Positions 19,932 through 31,800 of a stretch of DNA of 64,000 bases are shown in pieces. Under the pieces are notes generated by a model, which made no database searches, was not told the DNA's origin, and worked only from the letters and a program-made list of their open reading frames with translations. Positions within the stretch are counted from its first letter, which is position 1. The number at the start of each line of letters is the position of its first letter. Made by a program: the position numbers and the translations under genes. The stretch covers positions 6,160,501 to 6,224,500 of the forward strand of contig OZ024869.1 in the NCBI GenBank assembly GCA_964017185.1, read 5' to 3'. Origin of the DNA: Rugalucina vietnamica (taxonomy: Eukaryota; Mollusca; Bivalvia; Lucinida; Lucinidae).

Positions 19932-21419
19932 AAAAGGATGAGTATCGAGTTAGCGTGGTGGTTCCCCCGCCAGTTCAACCCGAAGATTTTCCCTGACGGA
20001 GGAGTTCAGCTGCTTTTGTCTCAGATGAATTGAACTTAATCAGTGTTAAACCCACCACGCCACGGCTCACCCGGTATTTCACAACGATATTTAACATATA
20101 TATCAAATATATAGACATCTATATTTAGGTAGACATTGATTTATAATCCCTGAAATGTTTACATGATCTCTCCATGTGACCTTCATTGTCCCAACTACGT
20201 GTTGAATTAACGGAAGACGAATCCAAACCGGATCACATTTGACACGACAATACTTATTTACAGGAATATATAATTGAGCCACGGCATGAGAAAAACAACA
20301 ATTTGCGTAGGCGAAACAAAACCGCAGATCAGCTTCGCAGTAACAGCAAAGCTGATTAGCGCCTTTGTTTTCGCTACACGGATAGTACAATTTCTCTTCT
20401 TCTTAAATCCAAAATTTCAAGCTTCTAGTCTACTTCTGTGACTGTACAGCCTGGTTTGTGTCTGACCTGGTCGGAGTCCCAAATTGTTGGTTTTCTCACG
20501 CACAGGCTCATATTTATATGACTTAAATTTAAACTCGCCATGAACGAACAATGTCGAAGATTCCACGTAGCTGTCGTGTATTTACGAATTGCATACGGCT
20601 TCTCAGTATAATCCCATCATGTAAACATGTCGTGGCAAAGGTGTCTTTGGTTCCGTGTTCTGATAACTTAAGAGGTAAACGGGACAAAGTTGGTCACGGG
20701 AAGGTGACAAGCAAAAATGCAAGGATTATATACTTTACCAAATTTATAACACGAGACGTCACCAAAAGTTGATTCTTTTTAATCAAATGCAAATAATTTT
20801 AAACACAAATTCTGACATTCAATCTTGTTTTTAACAATATCGTTTACTAACACTTAACCAGTAGTATTAAAATCAGTCTTCGTTGTGAAGCGAAGAACCA
20901 GTGTACTGGTGAAATACTTTGACCGTGCCGCTTAATCTCTGACATAGATATGATTTGTTGATCGGACTGTTTACATAACTATTTTTCTCAATAATGCGAC
21001 TCTATGAGGTAAACAATATATGACCACGTAAGTTACATGCCAATAGAAAAATGAGTAAAACAAAAAGGTGTCCCTTTTATCGTGTTTACAAAACTTCACC
21101 ACGTGAGTTCAAGAGGCACGGTCAAAGTATTTTACCTATACCACTTTTGAACAGCAAAGACAAATCTTCGACATAACTCGTAAATTTCGAGTCTAAATAT
21201 AACGCAAACCTAGTAAACGTAGTAGCTAAATATAGGTTAACAACATTGATATATATTAGATATCGTTGTGAAATATCGGGTGAGCCGTGGCGTGGTGGGT
21301 TTAACACTGATTAAGTTCAATTCATCTGAGACAAAAGCAGCTGAACTCCTCCGTCAGGGAAAATCTTCGGGTTGAACTGGCGGGGGAACCACCACGCTAA
21401 CTCGATACTCATCCTTTTG
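19932..21419. mobile_element. 1.49-kb element with long (about 185-bp) terminal inverted repeats
   Basis: The sequence from AAAAGGATGAGTATCGAGTT through CGTGGTGGTTCCCCCGCCAG to the GTGAGCCGTGGCG complement is repeated in inverted orientation at 21235-21419, nearly without change over about 145 bp and more loosely beyond. Between the arms lie a complete GAGCC-TIR MITE and unassigned DNA with no transposase ORF. It is either a non-autonomous DNA transposon or an inverted pair of a shorter repeat. A clear target duplication was not seen. Confidence 0.65.
20276..20509 (-). mobile_element. GAGCC-TIR MITE, complete copy
   Basis: 234 bp, ends GAGCC...GGCTC, with the arms GAGAAAA.CAACAATTTG and CAAATTGTTGGTTTTCTC and the central palindrome around AGCTTCGCAGTAACAGCAAA. 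Minus orientation. It sits inside the long-TIR element. Confidence 0.88.
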
Positions 21420-21464
21420 ATGTAATTTTGTTTGAGTTTGAGTCGTGGTGTAGCGCCCCAGTGA

Positions 21465-21745
21465 ATAGGTATGCTCATGTCAGAACATTGTCTTTATTTT
21501 ATGGGACTTGTACCCAAAATTAGGACGTCATGACATCCCAAAAGTGCTTCAGATCTAACCACCCAACTAAGCAAATAAGACTTATATGTATAGAAACTTC
21601 GACCTGAACCATTTTACTGAGCAGGCCCAGACCTGAGCGGTTAACCAGTAATCGGATGGACATTCTGCACCGTTGAAGTTTTGCCTGGAGGCACGATCAG
21701 CTCATCCATTTCTTTTAGGTCCCGATGGGCGAAGGTGCATATTCC
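21465..21745 (+). repeat. GTCGGGACGTTGCC-family repeat, 5'-incomplete
   Basis: Contains the diagnostic phrases TATGGGACTTGTACC, AGGACGTCATGACATCC, AACCACCCAACTAAGC, TGAGCGGTTAACCAGTA and CATCCATTTCTTTTAGGTC. Other copies: 22828, 23228 (interrupted), 24060 (reversed), 51705 (reversed). Confidence 0.75.
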
Positions 21746-21764
21746 CACCCGGTCACTGTTAGGA

Positions 21765-22015
21765 GAGCGGGTGATCTAGGGGTAGAGCACGTGACTCTGA
21801 AGCGACTGGTCCAGGGTTCGATACCTACGTCTTTGAGTAAGATTCATTTCGCTCTCTATAGTACCGGTTAACACCCAGAGAAATGTTGGCTGGGATATTA
21901 ACGTGCTCAATGATGTATAAATGGACTTAAAACTGTAAATAAATTTAGTGTTCTAGTCCTGTCTTAGTGGCGCTTCACTCGTAACGAACTGAAGACGAGA
22001 AATATATCCACCACC
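21765..22015 (+). mobile_element. tRNA-derived SINE
   Basis: The head resembles a tRNA: A-box region TGATCTAGGGGTAGAGCA and B-box GGTTCGATACC 38 nt later. The body continues GTTAACACCCAGAGAAATG and ends near CACCACCACTAG. Not a functional tRNA, as the acceptor strands do not pair. Confidence 0.6.
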
Positions 22016-22294
22016 ACTAGCACGATACAACAGATTTAACACCGCTTTTATATTAAACACCTAATGTTGAATTATACTCCTCTTCACCATTCTTGTGCTT
22101 CTAATATAAACATAACGCTACGCTGTTTTTTTATTTTTATTTCTATTTCGTTTAATTTTCAATATTTTATTTATTTTCTTTTAATTCTTTACAGCAAATA
22201 ACCACTGATAATTATGAGCATTTTAATCAAAGATTAATGTCAAATCTAGGTAAATATGGACAAGATTTCGCAGCATATAAACGCTGCACAATGG

Positions 22295-22366
22295 GGGTGC
22301 AAATTTGCACCTGGGAGCAGATTTGCATCCGGGTGTATTTTTGCACACGGGTGCAGATACTGCATA
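22295..22366. repeat. Four 18-bp tandem units with internal dyad, upstream of SLC23
   Basis: Four consecutive 18-bp units: GGGTGCAAATTTGCACCT, GGGAGCAGATTTGCATCC, GGGTGTATTTTTGCACAC, GGGTGCAGATACTGCATA. Each is or nearly is a palindrome (GGGTGCA..TGCACC). They lie 254 bp before the SLC23 start codon, so a promoter or enhancer role is possible but not shown. Confidence 0.75.
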
Positions 22367-22619
22367 TGAACACGGCTTAAGTCTGTCTAGCGGTAAAATA
22401 ATCCTATATCTTATCCAGTAAACCTGTGCTCCACTTTATTGTAGAAGTTTTCTCTTCTTTAAAGAGAGCAACAACTATTAAGTCATTTAGGGTTATTCAG
22501 GTGAGCGTTTTGTACTTTTGCTTGAGTGCATTTGCATATTTTAAAACTTACTCTTGCATTTGAATATTTTAAATGTTATCCGTTAGTTTTTGATAAAATT
22601 TTGACCAAACTATCAGATC

Positions 22620-22805
22620 ATGACTGTCTCTGTAAATGAAGAAGCATTCAAAGAACAAACTGTTTTCATTTATAAGAGCTCAAATATGGATGAAATCGAC
22701 ACCAAAGACACTAAGGTTCAAATTGAAAACAGAACCAAGAAAGGGCATATTTATGGAGTAAATGACTCACCTCCGTTATCCGTAACAATTATATGTGGTC
22801 TGCAG
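22620..22805 (+). CDS. SLC23 exon 1 (N-terminus to start of TM1)
   Basis: ATG at 22620, 62 codons, cytosolic N-terminal tail rich in Asp/Lys, then YGVNDSPPLSVTIICGLQ, the conserved lead into TM1. Donor CAG|GTAAGA, phase 0. No earlier in-frame ATG is needed to reach the family length. Confidence 0.92.
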
Positions 22806-25800
22806 GTAAGATGTTTATTTTGTGTTTGTTTGTTTGTCTGTTTGTTTGTTTGAGTTGACGTTTAATGCCCAAGTCAACAGCTATGGTTATGTCGGGACGT
22901 TGCCACCATCGTATGGGAGTTTTACTCAAAATTAGGACGTCATGGTATCCAAAAAGTGTTTTAAATATAACCACCAAACAAAGCCAACAATGTTACATGT
23001 ATGGCTTGAAGCTCAGACATGAGCGGTTAATCAATAATCCAGTAGTTAATAGCGAATAAGCTTTGTCAGGAGGCACAAGCAGCCCATCTATTTCTTTAGG
23101 CCCCAATGGGTGGGGGCCCAACATCTTTTATTTGCATAGGCATTGTCAATTTCGCATTTTTTTTACTATGATTCAATATCAGAAAAGCAATATAAAATGT
23201 AATGATAATATAATATTTTTTTTTGGTTTGATTTATTGTTTTGTTTGTTTGTTTGAATTAATGCGTAACGTCCCAGTCAACAGCTATGGCCATGTCGGGA
23301 CGTTGCCTCCACTTCACCAGGAAAACACGTCCGAGAATTGTATACCCCCTTAAACTCCACTTTTATATAGTAAAATTGGGGTTTGCAGGAGTATACCTAA
23401 TTTTCTTCAACTTTTTGATCCAAAACATACATTATGGGTACTCGTTAGAAACGCCTGGACATCTACCCACAAAGTAGGTTTTGAGTGAAAATATTAAAAA
23501 TGTCAATATTTTTCCAATGAAATTTACAAATGCTTCTGAAAAAATTGTCTGTGTATTGCATGGGCAAGTTTTCGTAATGTTATCGTACTTTTACCTAAAA
23601 TAGGACCTCATGACACACAGTTTTACGTCCCTTTCAAGATTATTTCAGCTCATATGAGACGGGCCAATCAGTAGGTGGGACGAAAACGGGAGAACCCCCG
23701 AGAAAAACCACCTGACACACCCGCAAGCAGAACTTGGCTTGTCTCACATGTGGCCAGAGCGGGGCTCGAACCCACACCAGACACAGCGGTGAGATGATCG
23801 AGTTATTAAGAAACAGCGCTCTTAACCGCCCGGCCGCCAAAAAAGTGTTTCAAATATAACCACCCGACTAAACCAATTAGGCTTGTTTGACTTGAACCAC
23901 TTTTCCAGGGCAGGCCAAGGCATGAGCGGTTAACCAGTAGTCAGATGGTCAGTCAGTAGCGTAGAAACTTTGCCTAAAGGCACAGGCACTCCATCTATTT
24001 CTTTAGGCCCAAATGGGCGGGGGCCCAATTTATTGTTTTATCTCCGGGAACAGATATAGACACAGTCCATTCGGGGTCCTGAGAAATAGATGGGCTGCTT
24101 ATAGACTAATGACTGACCATCTAAATACAGGCTAAGCGCCCAGACGGTCTTCGCATGTCCAGGGAACGTAGGCCATACATATAAGACTTTTTGATTTACT
24201 TGGATGGCTATTTGGGTGTTATGACGTCCTATTGTTGGGTAGAAGTCCCATAAAATGGAGGCAACGTCCCGACATGAACATACCTGTTGAGTAGGACGCT
24301 AAGCCACAACTCAAACAAACAAAAGCTAGCAATGGCTATGTAGGTACGTTGTCTCTATTTCAGTGGACTTCTACCATACATGGGATAATTTTAGTCGTTA
24401 TATAAGTAGTAATGGCTGCCACTATAGGCCATTACTACTTATATATGAACGTATCAGAGTATTTTACCTATTTAGTAATGAGAGATATAGGTGTTGTCTT
24501 CTGCCACATATGGAGCTTTTCTGAGAAATTTAGTCGACAGTAAAATACAAAAACAATAATGAAATTACTGATGTCCCTAAAATGGAAAGTAAATTCACCA
24601 AAATGATAATAATTATCCAGACATTGTCACAAACGGGTTTGAATAAATAATTATTTTCAGCAAAGTCTATTAGTGCTGGCAGGCCAGCTAGTGGTGTCAC
24701 TGTTGGTTGCAGAAGCTATGTGTGCGTCAAATAATGATGTGTTTAAGGCTAGGCTGCTCAGCTCTACACTGTTTATGACAGGCATAAGCACGATAGCTAT
24801 GAGTGTTGTTGGAATCAGGTACTGAGTATTTATTTTAGTATTCTTCTTTTTCATGACCCGAACTTATGAGTGGCCACCTTTTTGAAATGTAGCTGCTCAC
24901 TCGGATTACTATATGTTCTCTTTGTAATAGTACCTGATTGTCAATATAGTTTTTCCCACCCAGGATTTCGTTCTGATTGCGCAATTTCCTGATCATTACT
25001 TACATTAACTTTTCGGAGACGGCATTGCTATGAGTTTTACTTGCTTTCGATCGAGCCCTTATACGTTCCTGATATGATCTTGAAAGTTGACATGTTGATT
25101 TGTTTATTAAACTGAGATTATTTGTATTGTCATGTCCACGGACATGTGGTTACAGAGTTATAGCCCGTTTTCGTATTTTACTGGTTTGACAGTATACGCT
25201 TATTGAAGATAACTTATTGAAGATACTTAACTCTGAAATTTCAAGCTTCTAGCCTGCTTCTGTCCTTGTACAGGCCGGTTTGTGTCGGACCTGTTCGGAA
25301 ACCACATTGTTGGTTTTCCCACGAGGCGGCTCAAATTTCTATGCTGTGGGCCCACCCATAAGGTAGTGAAGTCGGACAAAGAAATACAGTTTCAGTCTAT
25401 GGAACCTATATCGGGAAAACATGTCCGTGAAATGAATACCCCCGCTTGTGTCCCACTTTCGTGAAAATGGGGTTTACAGGCGTAAACATTTTTCTTAGTT
25501 TTTGATCCAAAACATAGATTGTGGGTACTCGTTAGAACCACCTCGGCGAGGTTTTTAGCAGAAATATTAAAAATATCCAAAATTAAATTTACTAAAACTC
25601 AAGTTTTACACGCAAAAATATTTGTATATTGCATGAGCATATTTTCGTAATAAAACGTAACCTGTTCTCACATGCATTTCTCTCTCCAGGTTGCCATTAT
25701 TCCAAGGTGCCGCTACGGAATATGTCATACCTCTTCTAATCATCGCCAACGAGGAGAGTACATTTTGCTCAACAATGTCAGTTCAACAGCACGGTACAGG

Positions 25801-28800
25801 TACAGTATGTATATCTAATACTGTCGAACTTGTCACTGGCATTAAAGGAATAGGCTCACAAACTATTGTGTGTGTATTTTATGAAAGCCTTCATGTAGCT
25901 GAACAGTTTTCATTTTATTCTTCGTTTAACCTATGTTATTCTACGTTCAAGGTCAGTATGAAAGTATAAAAGGGTGATAACGAACGTTTAACATTCATAG
26001 ATTTACAACTTTCCTTGCTTGTTTCATGCTTTAATCACAAAATACTGGTTCGTGGACATTCCGGCTTTCTTGCTTCTATTTCGACCGCATTATGAGTATG
26101 ACAGTTGCCATACACAATATAAATAAAAATTAGCTAAAGCCGCAGACTGAAAAAAAGCCATCAAAAAATCAGTTTTGGTGGCCACCTGTTTAGCAGAAAT
26201 TTCATTGATATAGTTGTTTAGTACTGTCTTTGGGAAGTATGAAAACCAATGTTTTAAATTTTTTCGGTCTTGCAAAAGTACTTTTATTCTGGGTGAAAAT
26301 GAAGTACCCTAGCTTGTTTGAATAGCGACATTAAGGACATTTATCTGCGGGTACCCCAGGGGATAATTTGACCTACCTTGCACATCCCCTCCAAGGACAA
26401 TCTTTCAAGGGTGCCAAATCATTAATTGACCCCAGAAGTGCAAAGAATTTTTGTCGTCAAAGATAAACTCTTTTGCTTTATGAAACAAATGTATGGTTTC
26501 CATGGCAACCATTAACATGATTCTTGAGCATGGTGGTGTAAATACAAAATTGATCATATCCCCGCTGTTACTTATCCCAGACCACTGAAGCTGACCTCAT
26601 TTTAAAGCTTAAGACATAACCCTTTCAACCTATGGTAAGAAATGCAAGTTATCTAATTTGCATATTCATGAATTGAAATGAAAACATAAAATGACAGAAA
26701 AAATTGTTAAAAAACATTAATAAACTATTTCAGGACCAAACTATCAATGTGACAATTTGTTATTGAACCAGTAATATCATATGACAAATGTATTGATGGC
26801 ATGGGCCTAATGAAAATATCTCATTTGCATATTCATGAATAATAATGAAATTGTCAAAAATCATGGAAAAACAAGGAAACAATGTAGCCATGATGCAAGG
26901 TTTTGGATGGTTTGTAAGATCTATCTTGCATCCCTGGGACCAATGCTCATGTCTGCCAGTGTAGTCAGAGGTATCACCTTAATGCCATAAAATATTGTCC
27001 TCAACAATGAATGCATTTACATGATGTAAAGTTACATAGTTTCCACACCTACCCATAGTGTGATTCTAATGAATAGGGTACTCACAAAAATGTACATATA
27101 CCGATAATAGCATGCTGTATAATACTATCATTGGTCTGATAGTGATATATGGACCAAGCACTTTAACCTTAATACCTATTATTCAAAGGGTTGAATTTGC
27201 TTAATAATTCATGAAAATTAATAACATACATAAGAAATCGGTGACACATCTTGGAAAAATAGAGGTAGATAATACAAAATCACATGTACCAGAGCTGGTA
27301 ACAAACTCGGATGCTGAAAAAAAGTATCAAATGAATGCTATGGCAATGTACTATGTCCCTTAAGTCTGATATAGTAATGATTTCATGAATTCTAATGAAA
27401 ACTCTAGAAACAAGAATGAAAAAAACAAACACATAAAACTGGTAAACTTACAAAATGGCTTGTATTTCGGCAATCAAAATCCCTAACATGCTGAAAATGG
27501 CATCAAAAAGTTGCTAGGGAAAAACTAAGCCGTCCTGTACTACACAATATGAGTCGTTTGAGTTTTTGTTTTATGAAAATTTACTAAACCTTTCGAATTA
27601 AGAGGAAAATTGCGGAAAAGTTAGGGTGGTATACAAAGAAAATCACATGTATCTTGGCTACTAATAGACCTGGAAAGGTATAACTGGTATCAAAAAATTG
27701 CCTAGACATTGATCCATATTCATGTTATCTGATAAATAGATAATCAGCTATTTTTGGTGTATGGATATTGATAGGTTCTTTATGAATAAGAGAAAAATCA
27801 ATGAAAAATGAAGAGGTACACCAACAAATCGCTTATATCTCAGGTGCCAATATTTTTAGAGAACTTAAAATGGTACCAATAGAATGCTAGGACAATGCAT
27901 TATTGCCACATGGTCTGATAGCTTAAACATATGCTACTGTATTCTCTAAATATGACACATTTTTTTTTTTAAATTGTGGAAATGACAGAAAATTGAAGAT
28001 TGTGCTCCAACATAATTTATTATATCTTGATTGCCAGCAAATAAAAATAAAACAGAGATCCTTTAAGAGCAGTGAGCATATTTTCGAGAAAGGTAATGGG
28101 CCATAACGGGGTTCGGCTATTCAAGCCTCGTCGGTGACCCTTTAGATTTGGCAAGCATGCTTTATATATATAAACACATGTCAATAAAACCAATAAATTG
28201 ATGCCATTTAAAGTTCTCTACGGCTCATGGCATTCAAGATATACACAATTTGGTTTGTGTACCCCTTCATTTTTCGTTGCTTTTTGCCTATGTTATAAGG
28301 ATCTCATTAACATCCATACGACAATAGTAGCTTATGATTTATATATGAGATTACATGGACATAGAACATAGTTTTAGCGATCATTTGAAACCAATTATAG
28401 CAAACTAGGTCTATCAGTAACCAAGATACATGCATACCTACCTCCTTAGTTTTTTCGTATTTATTTTTCTCTAAATTCTGAAGGTTTTGCTGACATTCCT
28501 AAAATTAAAAATCAAATGAATTATAGATTGTAGAACAGGATGGTATAATATTGCTTTAGCAACAATTTGATGTCGTTTTCAGCACTTTAGGGCTTTTGAT
28601 TGTCGAGATACAAGTCATTTTGTAGGTTTACCCGTTTATTTTTTCACTTATTCTCTCCAATTTTGTAAGTTTTCATTAAAATTCGTGACATTGAAAATCA
28701 GATTATTCTTATATCCTAATTTAGGATCATAGAACATTGCCATAGCAGTCATTTGATACCTCTTTCAGTATCCTGGGTTTATTTATAGCTCTGGAACAAG

Positions 28801-31800
28801 TGATGTTGTACAAACACCCCCTATTTTCCATGATTTGTCACCAATATCTTATTGGGTATTTTTGTTGATTTTCATGAATAAGCAAATTCAATGATTTGAA
28901 TATTAGGTATCAAGGATTTATTGCTAGGTCCATCACTATCAGACCAATTATAGTATGGTCCCAGGGGTGCAGGATAGATCTTATAATGCAGCCAAATCCT
29001 TGAAATGGCTATACTTTTTGGCATTTTCATCAAAATTTATGAATATGCAAATGAGATAATTTTAATTTAGGCCCTTGACATCTAAAATTGTCATACGATA
29101 GTACTGGGTCAATAACAAAGTGTCACATTGACAGTTTTGGCCTGAAATTAGTTTATTAATGGAATTTTATTGTTTTTTTCTGTCATTTAATATTTTCATT
29201 AAAATTCATGAATATGCAAATTAGATGATTTGCATAACGTACCATAAGATGAAAGGGCTATATCTACGCTTTAAAATGAGACCAGGTTCAGTCATGTTGG
29301 ATAAGTAACAGCGGAGATATGACCAATTTCGTATGTACACCCTCATTATAGAGAATCGCATTATAGATATGTCATGTGTAGCAGTATACAGCCCATCATT
29401 TCAACACTTTTGCAAGACTTAAAATTGACCAAACATTGGTTTTCAAGCTTCCAGTGGGTTCCCCTATAAGAGAGTATGAATGAAATTTCTGCTACTTTCC
29501 GACCACCTATTACCATTTTTCTGATGGCTGGGGCTCTAACTAAATATTATTTTCCAGCGTTTGCAATAATTAACGGATTACGTGGCTAGTTTTGATAAAA
29601 ATCATTTCTATCTGTTGATATCCTGACCATTTATGAAATTTAAAACAGAATGACTCTGGAAACATAACACATCCCCTTACGGTTTGACTAAATGGGATAA
29701 TTATGTCGTACATTCCGGACCGGATAAATGAATTTACAATACGATACCATTTCCTATCTCCTCCAGCTGGTGATGTTATGGATAATAACATAACAACGAA
29801 TGTGTCAGTCAATGCCGACATCTCTATGGAAAGAATTCTATATAACGTCAGAGCGGTAAGGCCAACACCTGAATAAAAATTGTTCATTTGTCAATAGTAA
29901 TTGGGAAAATCAAACCAGAAACCAGCAACAATGAATCTTTTTATTTCAAGTAAAGAGCAGTCATTAGATGGCTTTGCGGCGAGAAAACGCCTTTTTAAGG
30001 CTTAATGGGATCCCCTTGAATTTCTTGTATTACCTATCTCAAGTTGCATGTATATAATAATTTCATGTTACTTAAGATGCCTCCGTAACCTTCCGCAATA
30101 TCCTTGTTTTAAATTAGGTAGTCTAATATTCAGGATTAAATTCAGAATGCTTAAATATATCATTTGAATCCAGTTTCAGGGAAGTCTGATGATCGCCGGT
30201 TTAATCCACGCCTTTGTTGGTTTCTCTGGTCTGATAGGACTACTGATGAACCTGATCGGACCTGTAACTATTGTCCCGTGTATGCTGCTAGTGGGCGTCT
30301 TCCTTGCACGGATCAGTATTGCATTCGTCCAGGTTCACTGGTGGATCGCATTATCGTTAGTTCGACTTTATATATATATTATATATATATAGAGAGAGAG
30401 AGAGAGACGATCCTACACGAATGGTCATTTCATATGAAATTTATTAAAAGAGCCTTTTGCGAGTTTAATAAAATTTCGTATTGAATGACCACGAGTGTAA
30501 GATTCGTGTTATCACTTTCATATGACTTTAAAATTTATCGCCTTCAAAAAGGACATAATTTTATTTTCAAAGCCAATACGGACGTCGTCAATGACGTTAC
30601 GTATTCTGGTCATAACACTTTTTATTACATGACGTTATCCACTGGAAAACAGCGAGGTCATATGATAAATAATTTTCAGTAGTTGTGACACGAATATTAT
30701 CAATAGCAAGGGAACCTTATTGTGAACTGGTAACAACGTGATTCCAACCAGATCAGCTTACGTTTGGACATCTCATTGTCAATCCTAGATTTTCTTAAGA
30801 TTTACTGGCAAAAATATTATGTATTCTATGTGCATATTTGCAAAGTATCATTTGGCTTTCTAAGCTGAGGATAAGAAATAACCAAAGTCATTTTTACTTT
30901 ATCAGAACAGCTGGTGTTGGTGTTGTTCTGTCTCTCTACCTCGGTAACCATAACATGCCAGTTCCTGTATGGACCCCTTCCTTGGGTTTCAGAATTGTTT
31001 GGTACCCACTACACCAAGTATTTGCGGTGAGTCTTTGAACGGTTCAAAGTGCTAATCAATCATATATATTCACTGATTATATGGGGACCTGTTATATGTT
31101 ATACCAGTTCTGGAATAACCTCATTAGTATCTTTACGTGCCCATCGCAGCTCGTTTTTAAACGCTTTTTACATTGTGTAAAAAGGTACAAGTAGGTAATG
31201 ATACGGAAAATGCTCAAACAGAAAAAATTCATACTCCAAAAACCGAGGTGAAAATCACTAAATTGACAATTAGGTACTTATACTTGGACACTGATATCGT
31301 AAGCTAATGGTGCAGCTATTTCCTAATAGGCGGTCACTCAGTCACCCGAATTTAAATAAAAATATGAAAACGTACGTGTGTACATAAGGTTCAAAAAGCA
31401 CAAAAATTCGACTCCAAAACATAAAACAAAGGGAACCGCAACAGAAGTATCGCCTTGGAACGATCAGTAATATAAAATTACTGGGGGCTGTTGCATTTTG
31501 GTGCCAGTTTCTGTGCTGATCGCACTGTTTGTATATTAATGATAGTAAGCACGGTTTATTTACAAATGCAGGTGAAATGTAACATTTTTTTGAGTGAGCT
31601 GCTCCCAAACATTCATTTGACTAGGTTAATATTATGCATATACGCTCTATGTCACTACTTGAATTTTTTTTCGTATAGCACAATTTCAAACACACGCATT
31701 TCATTATTCACAGTCATGGTTGCACTTTGGTCTTTGTTTTTATTAGATATTGATTTCCATTATTTTGAACTGGATTCTCTGTGGTGTACTCACATACGCT

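Larger units (their letters stand above)
23228..24035 (+). repeat. GTCGGGACGTTGCC-family repeat broken by two insertions
   Basis: Left part 23228-23324 (GTTTGTTTG... GTCGGGACGTTGCCTCCACT). Its continuation (TTACCTAAAATAGGACCTCA) resumes after the foldback repeat at 23325-23585, and resumes again (AAAAAAGTGTTTCAAATATA) after the SINE at 23612-23834, ending GGCCCAAATGGGCGGGGGCC. Confidence 0.8.

Noticed and set aside
21768..21835. Possible tRNA gene
   Set aside because: A- and B-box are present but acceptor and anticodon arms do not fold; it continues into a SINE body.
30324..30360. Donor at CCAG|GTTCAC as the end of SLC23 exon 5
   Set aside because: It breaks the frame into exon 6; the weaker TATC|GTTAGT restores ALSTAGVGV and the family length.
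31342..31608. 88-aa minus ORF
   Set aside because: Lies across the ACAAGTAGG repeat in SLC23 intron 6 and overlaps no splice-supported exon.
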